A DNA stretch of 49,579 nucleotides from Entamoeba histolytica HM-1:IMSS (lineage: Eukaryota > Evosea > Mastigamoebida > Endamoebidae). Under the pieces are notes generated by a model. That model was not told where the DNA came from. It saw nothing but the letters and a program-made list of their open reading frames with translations, and made no database searches. Made by a program: the position numbers and the translations under genes. Numbering within the stretch: position 1 is the first letter of the stretch; each line of letters opens with the position of its first letter. The stretch covers positions 1,464 through 51,042 of the forward strand of contig NW_001914960.1 of NCBI RefSeq assembly GCF_000208925.1, in the 5' to 3' direction. This document shows, piece after piece, positions 1 to 10,956 of this stretch.

Positions 1-193
1 CGATGCCATGAACGGTAAGAACGTTTGGGAAGTTATTGAAGCTGGAAAGAAACAAATGGGATCAATGGCTGTTGCAGCCGCTGCCCCAGCTGCCACTACT
101 GCACAAACTGAAACTAAAGCTGAAGAAAAGAAAGAAGAGAAAAAAGAAGAAGAAGAAGAGGAAGACTTCGGTGGATTTGGTGATCTTTTCTAA
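1..193 (+). CDS. 60S acidic ribosomal protein P2 (or P1), C-terminal part
   Basis: This is the 3' end of a gene that starts outside the window; the frame is open from the first bases (codon boundary at base 2). The visible part has a short helical segment (NGKNVWEVIEAGKKQM), an Ala-rich hinge, a Lys/Glu-rich stretch and the terminal motif EEEDFGGFGDLF. This order is the signature of eukaryotic P-stalk proteins, which form the lateral stalk of the large ribosomal subunit and recruit GTPase translation factors. The NGK..xEVIxxG block before the hinge is more like P2 than P1, but P1 cannot be excluded without the N-terminus. The last residues differ slightly from the usual eukaryotic GFGLFD ending. 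The stop is the TAA at 191-193. Confidence 0.85.
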   Translation, partial: DAMNGKNVWEVIEAGKKQMGSMAVAAAAPAATTAQTETKAEEKKEEKKEEEEEEDFGGFGDLF

Positions 194-2609
194 ACAAAGA
201 GTTTAAGTTGTTAAAGTATTTTTATGTTCTCTTTTTTGATGAGACTAACCTTGTAAACTACTATTATTTGTATGAATAAAAAAGGGTATTTAATAACCAA
301 AATATTTTAATAGTCATGAGATGAATTACTTATAACCACAAAAATTGTTTTTTCTTTTCTTTAAGAAAGTCACTACCATTATATTCCCAAAACAAGTACA
401 ATATTTGTTTAAACATATTGTTAGCTATTCCCATCAACCAATTCTTTTCTTTTTAAAGAAATTAATTCATGGCTAGATAAATAATGGCTAATACATTCAT
501 AACACAATACTTAGTTAGTTTAAATGTTTACAATAAATACTATGACCAAACAAAACTATATACTTTTAACTATAATACAATATGAATATAAATGTTTCAA
601 TAATCTCTTTTAATAATTAAATAGAGTCTTTCTAATTAAAGTTAATTAATTAATTTATTAGCTTGGTTTTTTTATATAATTTTATTATTTAATTGTGTAA
701 ATTTTATGTCTCTTTTTTGTGGAAATACTTTTAGAGGTTTTTTGTTTTGTTTTTCAGTATTTTATTTAATGTTTACAATTGTATTTGTTTAAATAGTAAT
801 AAATTTATAGTGTTATGTTAGTTACATTATCTTTTATTTAATATACCTTCCATTTATAATTTATCCAAAAGTACAACAAGAAAGAAATGTTGTTTATCAC
901 AAATGTAAATAAAAAGAGAATATAAAAAGTACCGAAAAAATAATGTCAAATAATTAGAAGAACGGTTAAAGTATAATACAAAAATGAATAAAATGAATTG
1001 GATATTCATTTTGTAATTTATGTCATTTAAAAGTATAATTTTTATAATAATTATTCATTTGTTAATATCAAAACATTTAACTAAACTATTTTTAATGAAT
1101 AAATAATTGATAGAACTACAATAGATAATATTAACTATAATAAACTCATTATAAATTATTTTTAAAAATGAATATAATTATTATTTTTATAGAACCCAAT
1201 ACTGAAGTGAATAATTTATTATTATTTATAACATTAATGTTTTTATTAATATAAACTTTATCACAAACATTAATGTGTTCTGCATAGTATAGAGTATTAT
1301 TACTATTAATTTTCTTTTTAATATAATGAAATATACTTTAATAACTATATACTTATTCGTAGTTACAAGTATTCTGTTAATTAATTTATCATTTAATATG
1401 CAACTAGTAATAGATTTTTGAAAGTATATATTATTTATCACTAGTCTTTACAATTTTAACAATAAAGATGAAAGAAAAATAATGTTTTATAATATCATAT
1501 AGTAATTTTTATTTTCAAATAAAAATAGAACTATTCATTATTTATTAACGTCTTTTATTAAGTACTAAATAATAACTCTTGTTGAATAGATTTTAAATAC
1601 TTTCTTTGTTATTTGTCTTTTCTTTGTCAATGAGGAAATTGTCACAGTTTTAATGTTCTATTTAATATATTTCAATTAATTTATTATAATATTCATTTTT
1701 TAAAAAAAATTATTTGAGTAAAAAGAATGCTTTTGTTAATTTTATCAAACAAATAATATATCAAAAATGGTTAAATTAAAATTTTTATTTAATTATTATA
1801 GTCAAGTTGAAACAAATGGAAATACTAGCAATTATTTTCAAAAAGTACTATCCTTTTTGTCTATTTTATTTTTGGTTATTCTTCATCAACTACCAGTTTT
1901 TATCTATCTTTTTTCATTCATAAAACAAAATGATCCTAATTTTAGTTACTACTCCTATTTAATGTCATTATATTAGTAAAATAAAATTATAGAATGTTAA
2001 TTATTGAATTAAAATAATTTCTATTTTATTTTGAATGAAATACATCTTATTTTTTTAATATATCAAATGAAATTTCAAATTTCTTATTAACTTCTTCAAT
2101 ACAAAGAATCTAATATTTTATTATCACAAAAAAATTATATTCATTACATAAAACAATTTAAATTGTTTCATTAATCTTCTTTAACAAGAAGTGTTAATTT
2201 TATTTGTAATAACTAGCAACATTTTTAATGTTTTAAACCTAAAATTCTGATAATCTTATATTTAGAATAGTCCTTCAAAAATTAAGTAACTTGAATTTGT
2301 TTTATTAAAATTAAGATATTAATGAATGTGTCATATCTGAATATTAGTTCTGGTTTTGAATAATAAAATTAAAAAAATGAAAGATAAAATGTTTTACATC
2401 GGAAATTAAAAACAATGTTTTTAGAAGAAGAATTTTCTAATACATCAATAATAAATATAAATTCTATAACAAGAATAAACGACATTAAATAAATAAGACA
2501 GTCATACATTCAATTTAAATAAAGTTTAATTACGAATATATCTATTAGTTGTCTTTTTTACCATTTTCTTTCAAAATCAGAAAATAACTTAAATCTAATA
2601 AATCAGTTA
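194..2609. other. Long A+T-rich intergenic region, no gene seen
   Basis: About 2.4 kb of very A+T-rich sequence between the P-stalk gene and the tail-anchored protein. I see no RNA gene, element end or target-site duplication. Two short open frames (1226-1441 minus, 1767-1976 plus) have the Ile/Leu/Phe/Tyr/Asn-rich composition expected by chance in such DNA and are not annotated. Confidence 0.5.
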
Positions 2610-3218
2610 ATGTCTCTAAATATCAATAAAGACATTCCTAAAGATAGTTTAAATAGTTATGACCCTGAAGATATATATGATTACATTAATAACTCTCAAA
2701 GGAGTATAGGTCCGATTAGCTATTCACTTGAACAAAAAATTTTAAATGATCCTCTAGGTGATAGTATTATTGAAAATGAGCCAATCCCTAAAGAAAATGA
2801 TGAACTATTAAATAAAATTAAAGAAGAAACAAAAACCAATAAAAACATCAGCAAAAGTAAAACCCAACCACCTGTTATTGGTATAACAGATGTTGTTGAA
2901 AATAATCAAACCAATGAAGAACAAAACGAAAAACCACAAGAAAATGTTATTCCTCCAATCCTTCCTGAAACTAAAGAAATCCCTAAAACGAATGCCCTAG
3001 AATTAAAAAAAACGGAACAAAAACCAATTGAAATTATACAAGAAGAAGAAGGAAGTAATGACATTCAACAATCCACTACTAATGAAAAAAAAGGATGGTT
3101 TAATTCAGCAGATGGTACTCATTATTTTGTGATTACTATGATAGGTATTATTGTCTTTATTATTAACTACACAATTTTACGTGTATTAGTAACTTTAGAT
3201 AATAAATACTATCAATAA
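2610..3218 (+). CDS. Hypothetical tail-anchored membrane protein
   Basis: A 202-residue protein not recognised as a known family. Residues 1-160 are hydrophilic and probably disordered, rich in Glu, Lys, Asn and Pro, with a SYDPEDIYDYI stretch near residue 17. A single hydrophobic segment (about residues 170-190, FVITMIGIIVFIINYTILRV) lies just before the C-terminus and leaves a short tail ending YYQ. There is no signal peptide, so a tail-anchored (cytosol-facing) topology is inferred. The acidic disordered region with several PP and KP steps could be an adaptor or tether, but no function can be assigned. The start is the first ATG of the frame. Codon use matches neighbouring genes. Confidence 0.7.
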   Translation: MSLNINKDIPKDSLNSYDPEDIYDYINNSQRSIGPISYSLEQKILNDPLGDSIIENEPIPKENDELLNKIKEETKTNKNISKSKTQPPVIGITDVVENNQTNEEQNEKPQENVIPPILPETKEIPKTNALELKKTEQKPIEIIQEEEGSNDIQQSTTNEKKGWFNSADGTHYFVITMIGIIVFIINYTILRVLVTLDNKYYQ

Positions 3219-3889
3219 ATTTGATTTATTTTTAAACTCTTTTTTTGTTTTTCTTATTGTAAAATTATTATTTTTTTTTGTTATTTAAACAATCTAAAAA
3301 ATTTATTTCAAGTTTTAAGTAAGTAAAAATAGATTATTTGAAATTTGATATTTATTGTTTAAATAAACTATTTTTAATGAATTTAATTTCAGTAATAATG
3401 TAATGATATGAAATATTGATATATTATTGTTATTTTATTTTTTTTCTTATCTTTTTGTTATATTTAATAACATTTTTTTAAATATTGTATTTATAACAAT
3501 TTTTATTTTATTATTGTTAGTTAAGTTGTTTATTTTTTTTTGATATTGTTTGGTTTGTTTCTTTTAAATTACTTATAATAATTCATAGCATCATTTACTA
3601 TTTGAAACGTTTAATAAAGTCATGGTAGTCAATATAATATACACTATAATAATGAGTGATATTAGTATTATTAAATAATGGCATTATACATAACCTTATT
3701 TGAGTAATAGTAGTGGAGTAGTTATAATGGATGTTTCATTTTCTGTTATTATGATAATTTATGATTTTATGTAATGTTTTGATTAATGAAGATTTTTTTG
3801 TGATAGAAAAATTTATAAAAAGTGAAGAAAAGAAAAAAAAAAGAGAAAGGGTAAATTTAAGTTCATATTCTCTTTTTTACTTCTTCAGT
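3219..3889. other. A+T-rich intergenic region with leader of next gene
   Basis: About 670 bases with no supported gene. Its 3' end is the leader of the three-exon gene starting at 3890. An in-frame ATG at 3761 would add 43 residues, but that extension is Lys/Phe/Tyr-rich and unlike the rest of the protein, so it is taken as non-coding. Confidence 0.4.
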
Positions 3890-5277
3890 ATGCAAGATAC
3901 TACAAGTCATCAAGGACAGTTTTTAGTTACTTGTCAACATAAATTACCAAAAGAAGAACGAATTGAAGCAGATGGGACAACAAAAGAAGTTCATGTAGTA
4001 ATAAAGCAAAGTTCATTTATAGTTTCGATCTCATCAGAGAGTATTATATTAGAAGGGTGTAATGTTGATTGTTCATTAGTGTATGACAATGATGGATTAA
4101 CTGTTTGTTAATAAAAGGGACATACAAAATAAACAGGAAATAATAAATATTAATTTATATTTAGGAAGTTCATTATATTAATCAAAAACCAATTTCATTT
4201 ACGGCACAATTGTCTTCACCAAATAGAATAACATGTGATGTACGTATATTAGTATTATCAAGCCAACATGAAGATATGCTATTTAAAGTAATATTTAAAT
4301 TAACAAATAAAAAAGGAGAACAAATCGCAACATTACATTCATTTCCTATTAGAGTTATTTCAAAAGCTGATGGTAAAAAGAAAGTACCGTTTGTTTATAG
4401 TTTTTAATAAAATATTGCATAAAATATTTCTTTGTACTATTTAATAGAATGTTTATTATTTAATTATATATATTTAATATTCATTTATTCTTATAGATAC
4501 ATGTATTTATACTAATCTTTTAGAAATTCTAAACCTCCTAAACTTCCTTCCTCTATTAAACCAGAACAAAAAAGTAAAATTCTTACTCAGTCTCATCTTC
4601 CTGTATCAACTCCTGTCATTCAGTCTCTTTCTTCTCCTTCTCAACAAAATATAGAAATACAACCTGCTGCTTTACAAAATGCTAATGAACAAACTGAAGA
4701 ATCTGTATTACAAATATTACAATATCAACAATCAATTTTACGTGATTTAACTCAACAAACTAATGTCAATCCTTTAAGTTCTCCTTTGGTTGGTTTGATT
4801 AATTCTTATCAACAACTTCCTCAAAACCAAAGAATTCCACAGTTATTAAGAATTATATCAAGTCTTAGTCCTCAAGAAAATGCCTTAATTAGTGAATTAG
4901 TATCTTTAATTGCTGGAATTAATACATCTGTTCAAACAGACCCTCAACAACAAATAGTACAACCTTTCCAAACTTTTGCTCAACCTGCATCTGCTTATCA
5001 AAATAATGTTCAACAACAGTTTAATACTTCAAATAACAATGTTACTAATCAATTTCAACAATTACCCACCCCTCCTATCACAATTCCTATACCTACTTCT
5101 GCTTCAAATCAAATAAATCAACAAAGTGTTTCTAGTACATCTCAACCTCCATTATCAGATAATACTACATCTCAACCTCATTTCCAAACATCTTCATCAC
5201 ATTCATTCTCACCACAACATTATTCATTTAATGGAAATAACGATACTTCATTTTATCCAGACACTAGTAATAATTGA
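3890..5277 (+). CDS. Three-exon protein with beta-rich N-terminal domain and Gln/Ser/Pro-rich tail; possible transcription factor
   Basis: Exons 3890-4102, 4165-4388 and 4524-5277. Both introns start GTTTGT and end TAG (62 and 135 nt), and the frame joins exactly (phase 0, then phase 2+1). The product is about 396 residues. Residues 1-150 look like one beta-rich domain (QFLVTCQHKL, HVVIKQSSFIVSISS, FKVIFKLTNKKG, FPIRVISKADGKKK). The closing pattern of a Phe/Pro strand, VISK and a basic run resembles Ig-like DNA-binding domains of the STAT/Rel type, and I recall a Dictyostelium CudA-like family shared with Entamoeba. That link is unverified. Residues from about 150 are low-complexity Gln/Ser/Pro/Asn with one ordered-looking patch (about 225-275). 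A transcription-factor role is inference. Confidence 0.65.
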
Positions 5278-6429
5278 TTGTTCAGATTTTCAAATTAAGT
5301 TGAAAACCTATATTTATTTAACTTATATTAGAGGGTATTATTTATTGAAATCAATTTAATAGAGTGATTGTTATTTTATTGTGTATTGTCTTGAAGATGT
5401 TCAATTTTATCTATTACTTCTTTTTTGTTACGGTTTTTTTTTATTTTTATAACAAAAACCTTATTGTGTGAGTGATTATTAATACTAAAGTTGTCTAATC
5501 TAATTAATATTGATGAAGTAATTTAATATGTTTTATTTTATTCAGATAAATACTTTCGTTGTTAAAATTTTTTTTTCATAAACTTAAAGCATTTTGTTTT
5601 TCTAATTTATACTATTAACAAGTTATTGTTGTATATTCTTTATGTTAATCATTTTATGTTTAAATGTTTCATTTTTCTATCTTATGTTTAATTTTCCTTA
5701 TTACTGAAAAATTAACTCTTGTCACAAAATCCATAAAATTGAAAATTACCTTAATGTTATGTTTCGATCAATATTTTACAAGAATCTAAAGTACATTTTC
5801 CATTATTTTTAATAACTATATCTTTCATTACAATTTGTCTTAGAGATTTTATCTATATATAAAATGAATGATTATACTTTAAAATATATTTTCTTTATAT
5901 TTACAAAATCCATTATTACTTTAATAATAACTAATATTTATTTTTCTTTTTTGAATAGAAATTTTTTATATAAAAGAATCAATGAAATAGTTATTGATAA
6001 AAATAACAAATAATATCAAGTTATTTCTTTTTCATTAATTGTATTTTATATCTTGTTCGACTTAATTATTAGAGAGTTAAATTCTTTCTTTCAATTATTA
6101 ATTTCTGTATAATTTAATATAAAGACAAAAAACTAAAACAAGAAAAAGATAAATTATAATAATACTTATATATACAACTCTTTTTTCATTCTTTTTTTTC
6201 AAAGCCAAATGATTTATAAGAACAACCAATGAAGTTTATGTGTTTTTCATAAAACAAGAAAAATTTCTTTCATTATTTTTATAAGATAAAAGTAAAAGAA
6301 TTTTATTATTGGAAAAGAAAATATTCCAAAGTAATACTAAATAACAAAAATTAAAATTTAAGAAATTTTGAAAATTATTTGGGATTGAACAGAATTCCTT
6401 GAAAATAACATTCAAATTAAAGTAATTTT
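5278..6429. other. A+T-rich intergenic region, no gene seen
   Basis: About 1.15 kb between the convergent stops of the three-exon gene and the dynamin gene. T-rich runs at 5430-5460 and 5565-5580 fit 3'-end regions. No coding or RNA feature is supported. A short minus-strand frame at 6236-6439 is Phe/Asn/Leu-rich noise overlapping the dynamin 3' end. Confidence 0.45.
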
Positions 6430-8421
6430 TTAGAAGCATTGATCTCTTACTTGATTAATAATATCTAATGCCTTTTTAAGTGCTTCAAGATTTTGTTTGA
6501 CAACTTTTCTTTCATTAACAATAGCAGGATTTTCTGCAAGAAGGTCTTGTAATAAAGCTTCATTATATAACTTTTTAATTAATTCTTTTTGTAAACTATC
6601 TCTTGTTTTAAATACTAAGAAGTGAATAACAGCTTTTGGAACAAGATCTTTAATACTTTTTCTAACAATAAGAAGGTAATCTTTACATAAATTTCTAATC
6701 AAATTAATTTCTCTCATTTCTCTTTGATTAGTATGATCTACTCTAATACTGGTTGTTATACTTTCTTTTGGAACGTGTTGTTGTTGTGGTTTAGCTTGAT
6801 TTTTGTTAATTTGTCCAGCAAAGAAACTTGACTTTACTGGCTTTTTAGCCTCATACTGTTGTGCATTCGTTGTGTTATTTGGGTCAATGGTGACAATAGT
6901 ATCAATTCCATCTTGTGGAGTTTTCATAGCTTCATCAGCTTCTTTTAATACTTTAGTTGTATCAAAATCTGGATGACTTGTATTAATATAGTCCGCCTCA
7001 ATATCAATAAGGTCTTGTACCATTTTATGTGTTTGAGTCATATAATCATTCATTACTTCAGTTGATGCTTGAATAAGTGCCTCTCTAAATCTATCATATT
7101 TTTCAATATTGTCTTTAGCAATTTTACCTACAATAACTTTCATTTCTCTATAAACATTATCAACACAATTATGACAAGTACCTTCAAAATTTCTAACTTG
7201 TTTAGAAATTAGATTTTCAAAAGCACTTTGTGGTACATAAAGACATGGTCGAGTTCCACTTGCGTTTTTAATAGCTGTTAAAATATCAACATCTTTAATT
7301 CCAGAAAGAATATCTTGACTATCAATAGTTGGTCTAAAGTTATTTTCAAACACACTAAAGATCTTTGCACCTCCAGAAATTTCATGGGTATGGATATTAG
7401 TATCAGTTCCATTTAATGCAGCAGCAAAAGAACCAGAAAATTTCATAATCTGTTGAAGTGATAATGAAAGAAGATTTTCGTCATCTGGTTTAATATCTTC
7501 ATATCTTGATCTTGCCTTTTCATAACATTGATTAATTTGTTGTTTTAATCCAGGTAGACACTTTTGAATATGTTGAAGAAGAAGAACGTTAAGTCTATTT
7601 ACCATATACTCTGTACCCATTCGTTCAGCAATAGAACAATACACTGGATGGTTTTCAAAAAATTCTTTTTCATGTCTTAATGAAGTTTTAACATCTACTC
7701 CGTTATTAATATCTTGTTGTGATCTATTAACCACTCCTATATATCCAAGTTTTAATGGATATACTCTTCCCATTAAAACATCCATTGAATTAGTTCCTTT
7801 ATCTTCTAAGTCAAGTTTAGTTAATACACCAATAGTTCTTTCTCCATCTGGATCAACATCTTTTGCAACTTGAAGTGCATCAGAATTTGCAATATCAATA
7901 TTCCCAGCAGTAACAGCAAGAATTAAAGCATTACTTGGTGATGCATATTCATAAACCATATCTCTTAAATTTTTAACCATTTCTGCTGTTTGTCCATTAA
8001 TATTAACTTTTACTAAACCTGGAAGATCAACTAATGTTAAATCAACAACAGAAGATGAGTATATTCTTAATCTAATTGGTACACTTGAAACATTTCTACC
8101 AGGACAAGTACGTTCAGTTTCTCTTGTAATTTCATTTCTTATTTCTCCAAAATCTGTAAATTTACGATCACCTGTATGTTCAAATTGTCCATAGTCTTCA
8201 GCAACATTACTTCTAACACATTGCACAATAAGTGGTCGTCGAGTAACAATACCAGAACCTCGAGGAAGAAAGTCTTTTCCAACAACATGTTCTAATACTG
8301 AAGACTTTCCAGATGACTGTGATCCAACAACAACAATTTGTGGAAGAGGTAATGTATTTGGAAGACCTGCAGCTGTAAAGACGTCTTGTAAACTATTAAT
8401 TACAGGAATTAATCTTTGCAT
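6430..8421 (-). CDS. Dynamin-family GTPase (dynamin-related protein)
   Basis: A 663-residue large GTPase that assembles on membranes and drives fission. The dynamin GTPase signature is complete: G1 GSQSSGKSS at 33-41, the conserved RRPL region near 61-64 holding the switch threonine, G3 DLPGL at 132-136, G4 TKLD at 201-204 and G5 NRSQ at 232-235. The middle/stalk domain follows, then a low-complexity insert (about 505-565, rich in Thr, Asn, Gln, Pro), and a GTPase effector domain fills about 570-660. There is no PH domain and no proline-rich tail, so it belongs to the Drp1/Vps1-like group rather than classical endocytic dynamins. Entamoeba Drps have been linked to mitosome division and endocytosis; which applies here cannot be told from sequence. 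Single exon. Confidence 0.95.
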   Translation of the reverse strand: MQRLIPVINSLQDVFTAAGLPNTLPLPQIVVVGSQSSGKSSVLEHVVGKDFLPRGSGIVTRRPLIVQCVRSNVAEDYGQFEHTGDRKFTDFGEIRNEITRETERTCPGRNVSSVPIRLRIYSSSVVDLTLVDLPGLVKVNINGQTAEMVKNLRDMVYEYASPSNALILAVTAGNIDIANSDALQVAKDVDPDGERTIGVLTKLDLEDKGTNSMDVLMGRVYPLKLGYIGVVNRSQQDINNGVDVKTSLRHEKEFFENHPVYCSIAERMGTEYMVNRLNVLLLQHIQKCLPGLKQQINQCYEKARSRYEDIKPDDENLLSLSLQQIMKFSGSFAAALNGTDTNIHTHEISGGAKIFSVFENNFRPTIDSQDILSGIKDVDILTAIKNASGTRPCLYVPQSAFENLISKQVRNFEGTCHNCVDNVYREMKVIVGKIAKDNIEKYDRFREALIQASTEVMNDYMTQTHKMVQDLIDIEADYINTSHPDFDTTKVLKEADEAMKTPQDGIDTIVTIDPNNTTNAQQYEAKKPVKSSFFAGQINKNQAKPQQQHVPKESITTSIRVDHTNQREMREINLIRNLCKDYLLIVRKSIKDLVPKAVIHFLVFKTRDSLQKELIKKLYNEALLQDLLAENPAIVNERKVVKQNLEALKKALDIINQVRDQCF

Positions 8422-9309
8422 TTATATTTTAATGATTTTGAGTTGTAAGTTCTTTTCCTTTAAATGGTAGTTCTTGACGAATTTCCTTCTTTTTTTTTTC
8501 TTTTGTTATGTTTGGAAATGTCATTCTGCTTAAATATTCTTTTTTGTTTTTATTCTTTTCTATAGTTCTTTTTATTATTACTTTTTTATTTTAAATATAC
8601 TCTTATTATTTTTTTTTTATTTAAATTTTTTTCTTGAAGTTTTTATTGTGTAATATATAACATTATTTGATGTTATTAATAAAAATTAAAATTAATAATA
8701 ATCAGTTAATTAATTCACTTCTAACTAACAAATTAACCAATTCAAATTGAATAACTTTGAAACATACTTTTAAATAAAAGAATTTATTAAAAAAAAAACA
8801 ATTATTCTATTGATTACTTTTATTTTTTTTAATTATTTCATTTCTATAAAAATAATTAGATTCAATACCTCATTTATACATCATTCATTGTCAATTATTC
8901 AAGTTGTAGTTCCATTAAAAATCCTCATCATATTTCTACTTATTTATTTGTTTTTTTTTCGCTGATGTTATAATAAAAACAAAATTAATTAATTTTTAAA
9001 TAATAAAATTTGATTTATTCTTCACTATAAACTGTTTTTAAAACTATAGTTTTAAACAAGTTATTCTCATTAAATTTAATAAAAAACATTAAAATTGTTT
9101 TTTTTTCCGCAGATATAAGTTATTTAGTCAGTTATTTTAAAAGTATTAATTTGTATATTTATTGTAAATTTTAGAGATTCTAAAAATTTTAATTTTATCT
9201 GAAATAAATTGAAAAGAATTTATTAATATTTTTCAATTAAAAATAATGTTTTTATTTACATTATATGTTATTAATAGCTAAAAAAAAAAGAAAAACTAAA
9301 AAAGAGAAA
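8422..9309. other. Divergent intergenic region of dynamin and small three-exon gene
   Basis: About 890 bases separating two divergently transcribed genes, so it should hold both promoters. It is extremely A+T-rich with several T and A runs. No element that I could defend as a specific promoter motif was found. An in-frame ATG at 9265 would extend the next gene by 15 mostly basic residues. Confidence 0.35.
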
Positions 9310-9826
9310 ATGGAACAAACACAAATTGAACCACCATTTCAAAGAGAAATGAGAGGAGTTATTTCTACAGCAATAGATGAAAATATTGATGCGTTAGAAG
9401 AAACTCTTATTGATATTAAAGTAACATCTGCCAATGTTATATATAATGTTTGAATTAGTAATAATAAAATAAAAATACTTCTACTCAATACCATAGGCTA
9501 TTGACTCATATGCAGATTATATATCAAGTATATTAGATAATAAAATCACAGAATTAATGAATCATCATTTAGGAAGTGAAGACACAACCCCAATAACACC
9601 ACTTATTTCTATTGAACCTATTATAGAAGAATTAAATTATACTATGAATGCAACAAACAAAAAAGAAGTCCAACCTCAACAAAATATTTCAATGACAAAA
9701 GTTTGTTTTTTATCACACTTAATATAAAAACTTTAAATAACATACTAGAAAATTAATGACCTTTTACTAAATGATTTAAAAGAGACTGAACAATTATTTA
9801 TTGAACTAGAAACTCATTTTCATTAA
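9310..9826 (+). pseudogene. Small three-exon gene with apparent one-base frameshift; unknown helical protein
   Basis: Exon 1 is 9310-9447, exon 2 9497-9699 and exon 3 9749-9826. Introns 9448-9496 (GTTTGA...TAG) and 9700-9748 (GTTTGT...TAG) are both 49 nt. Exon 1 (EQTQIEPPFQREMRG...) flows in phase 0 into exon 2 (AIDSYADYISSILDN...). At the five-A run 9659-9663 the frame slips: as written, exon 2 meets a TGA at 9692-9694. A shift of one base at that run leads to KEVQPQQNISMTK and joins exon 3 (KINDLLLNDLKETEQLF) in phase 0. Either the gene is newly broken, the sequence has a homopolymer error, or it really stops early (about 111 residues). The protein looks alpha-helical and acidic with no recognised family. 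The start could instead be 9265. Confidence 0.55.
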
Positions 9827-10340
9827 TCCACTCTTTTTTTTATTATTCTGATTTTGTGTATTTAGCATTTGGCAAATACTTTTGAATAGATAATACCATT
9901 TTGTGATGATTCAAAGTCTTTTCAATCTTTTTTTTTTATTGATATAGTCAGATTTTCTTTAGATTTTTTTAAGTCAAAAAAAAATTTGAAGATTATTGGT
10001 TACATTATTTTATCATATGAAAGTCAAATAAATGAATTTAGTTTTTGTACATCAAATGATATATCTTAATTAAGATATAATATGAAATAAAAGACAATTT
10101 ATTGGAAGAACACTAAAAATATTCAGACATTCTTTTTCTTGAAAGAATATTCATAATGACACAAAATATTCAATCCAACATGACTTAATTAAAAAAACAA
10201 TTAACTTACAATCCAAGACGGAAAAAAACAACAACCCTATTTCTAGTCTTTATTCATTTATACACTAAGAGTATAATTGAAACACTAAGTTAAAATTAGA
10301 TCAAACCGCAGTTTTGCATGAAAAAAATGTTCGTTATATA
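9827..10340. other. Intergenic region, no gene seen
   Basis: About 510 bases of A+T-rich sequence ending at the left target-site duplication of the SINE-like element. No gene or RNA is supported. Confidence 0.45.
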
Positions 10341-10360
10341 ATTAAAGCTCTTTTCTATAG
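10341..10360. repeat. Left target-site duplication of SINE-like element
   Basis: The 20 bases attaaagctcttttctatag occur here and again, identical, at 11051-11070; the next base (A) is also shared. The pre-insertion site would therefore have read straight through to 11071. The T-to-A boundary at the cut fits the A/T-rich targets used by Entamoeba LINE endonuclease. Confidence 0.9.
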
Positions 10361-10458
10361 AAAAAAAAAAAAAAAAAAAAAAGAAATCAATTATGATTAA
10401 CCTTATCCTTAGGTTTTTCATCATGTTGAGAAGTGAGCGAATCAGTTTCTTCAACACG

Positions 10459-10480
10459 CTTTATTTCTATTGAAATAAAG
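10459..10480. other. Perfect 9-bp hairpin inside SINE
   Basis: CTTTATTTC at 10459-10467 and GAAATAAAG at 10472-10480 form a perfect 9-bp stem with a TATT loop. It lies in the 3' third of the element, about 80 bp from its end. Confidence 0.6.
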
Positions 10481-10484
10481 TTTT

Positions 10485-10531
10485 TCAGGCATGCTCGACT
10501 TAAATGGTTCCTCAATTAAGTTGCTGCCTGA
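10485..10531. other. Two-tier inverted repeat inside SINE
   Basis: The outer stem TCAGGCA (10485-10491) pairs with TGCCTGA (10525-10531). The inner stem ACTTAA (10498-10503) pairs with TTAAGT (10516-10521). Together with the adjacent hairpin this makes the 3' part of the element much more structured and G+C-richer than its surroundings, as expected of a recognition structure for a partner reverse transcriptase. Confidence 0.55.
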
Positions 10532-10790
10532 CTTTTATTTTGATTTTAATGAGTAATATAATATTTCTCATTCTTTATATTGTTGTTTTAAGGAGAGTAT
10601 ATCCATAACATACTGTTATAGCTCATCTCCTTTTACCTTCGACACCCCTTAAAGAAACCCTATTCCTTGATAATATCCTTATGTTTAATTTTTGTGCAAC
10701 AATATCAATTATATATGCGTCTTCTTTAATAAATGATAATTCTTAATACATAATACCTCCTTAGTAAATAATAATCCTTATAATTAATAA

Positions 10791-10870
10791 TGAATAACAA
10801 TACACCTCAATGAATAACAATACACCTCAATGAATAACAATACACGTTAATGAATAACAATACACGTTAA
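10791..10870. repeat. 20-bp tandem repeat, four copies, inside SINE
   Basis: Four 20-bp units begin at 10791, 10811, 10831 and 10851. The first two end CACCTCAA and the last two end CACGTTAA; a partial fifth copy (tgaataa) follows at 10871. Pairs of identical units suggest a two-step duplication. Entamoeba SINEs are known to vary in length through internal tandem repeats. Confidence 0.85.
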
Positions 10871-10956
10871 TGAATAATAATCTTTTATAATAATCACTTC
10901 TAATAAATATTAATAATAATAAACAGTTAGTTTTGAATAGATATTATCTCACCAAA

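Noticed and set aside
1226..1976. Open frames of 71 codons (minus, 1226-1441) and 69 codons (plus, 1767-1976)
   Set aside because: Composition is Ile/Leu/Phe/Tyr/Asn as expected from chance translation of A+T-rich DNA; no domain or neighbouring exon fits.
10361..10382. Run of about 22 A read as the poly(A) tail of a plus-strand retroposed mRNA
   Set aside because: It directly follows the left target-site duplication, and the second SINE fixes the element on the minus strand, so this is a terminal T tract of the element strand.
10791..10880. 20-bp repeats as a CRISPR array
   Set aside because: Units are directly adjacent without spacers, inside a eukaryotic SINE.
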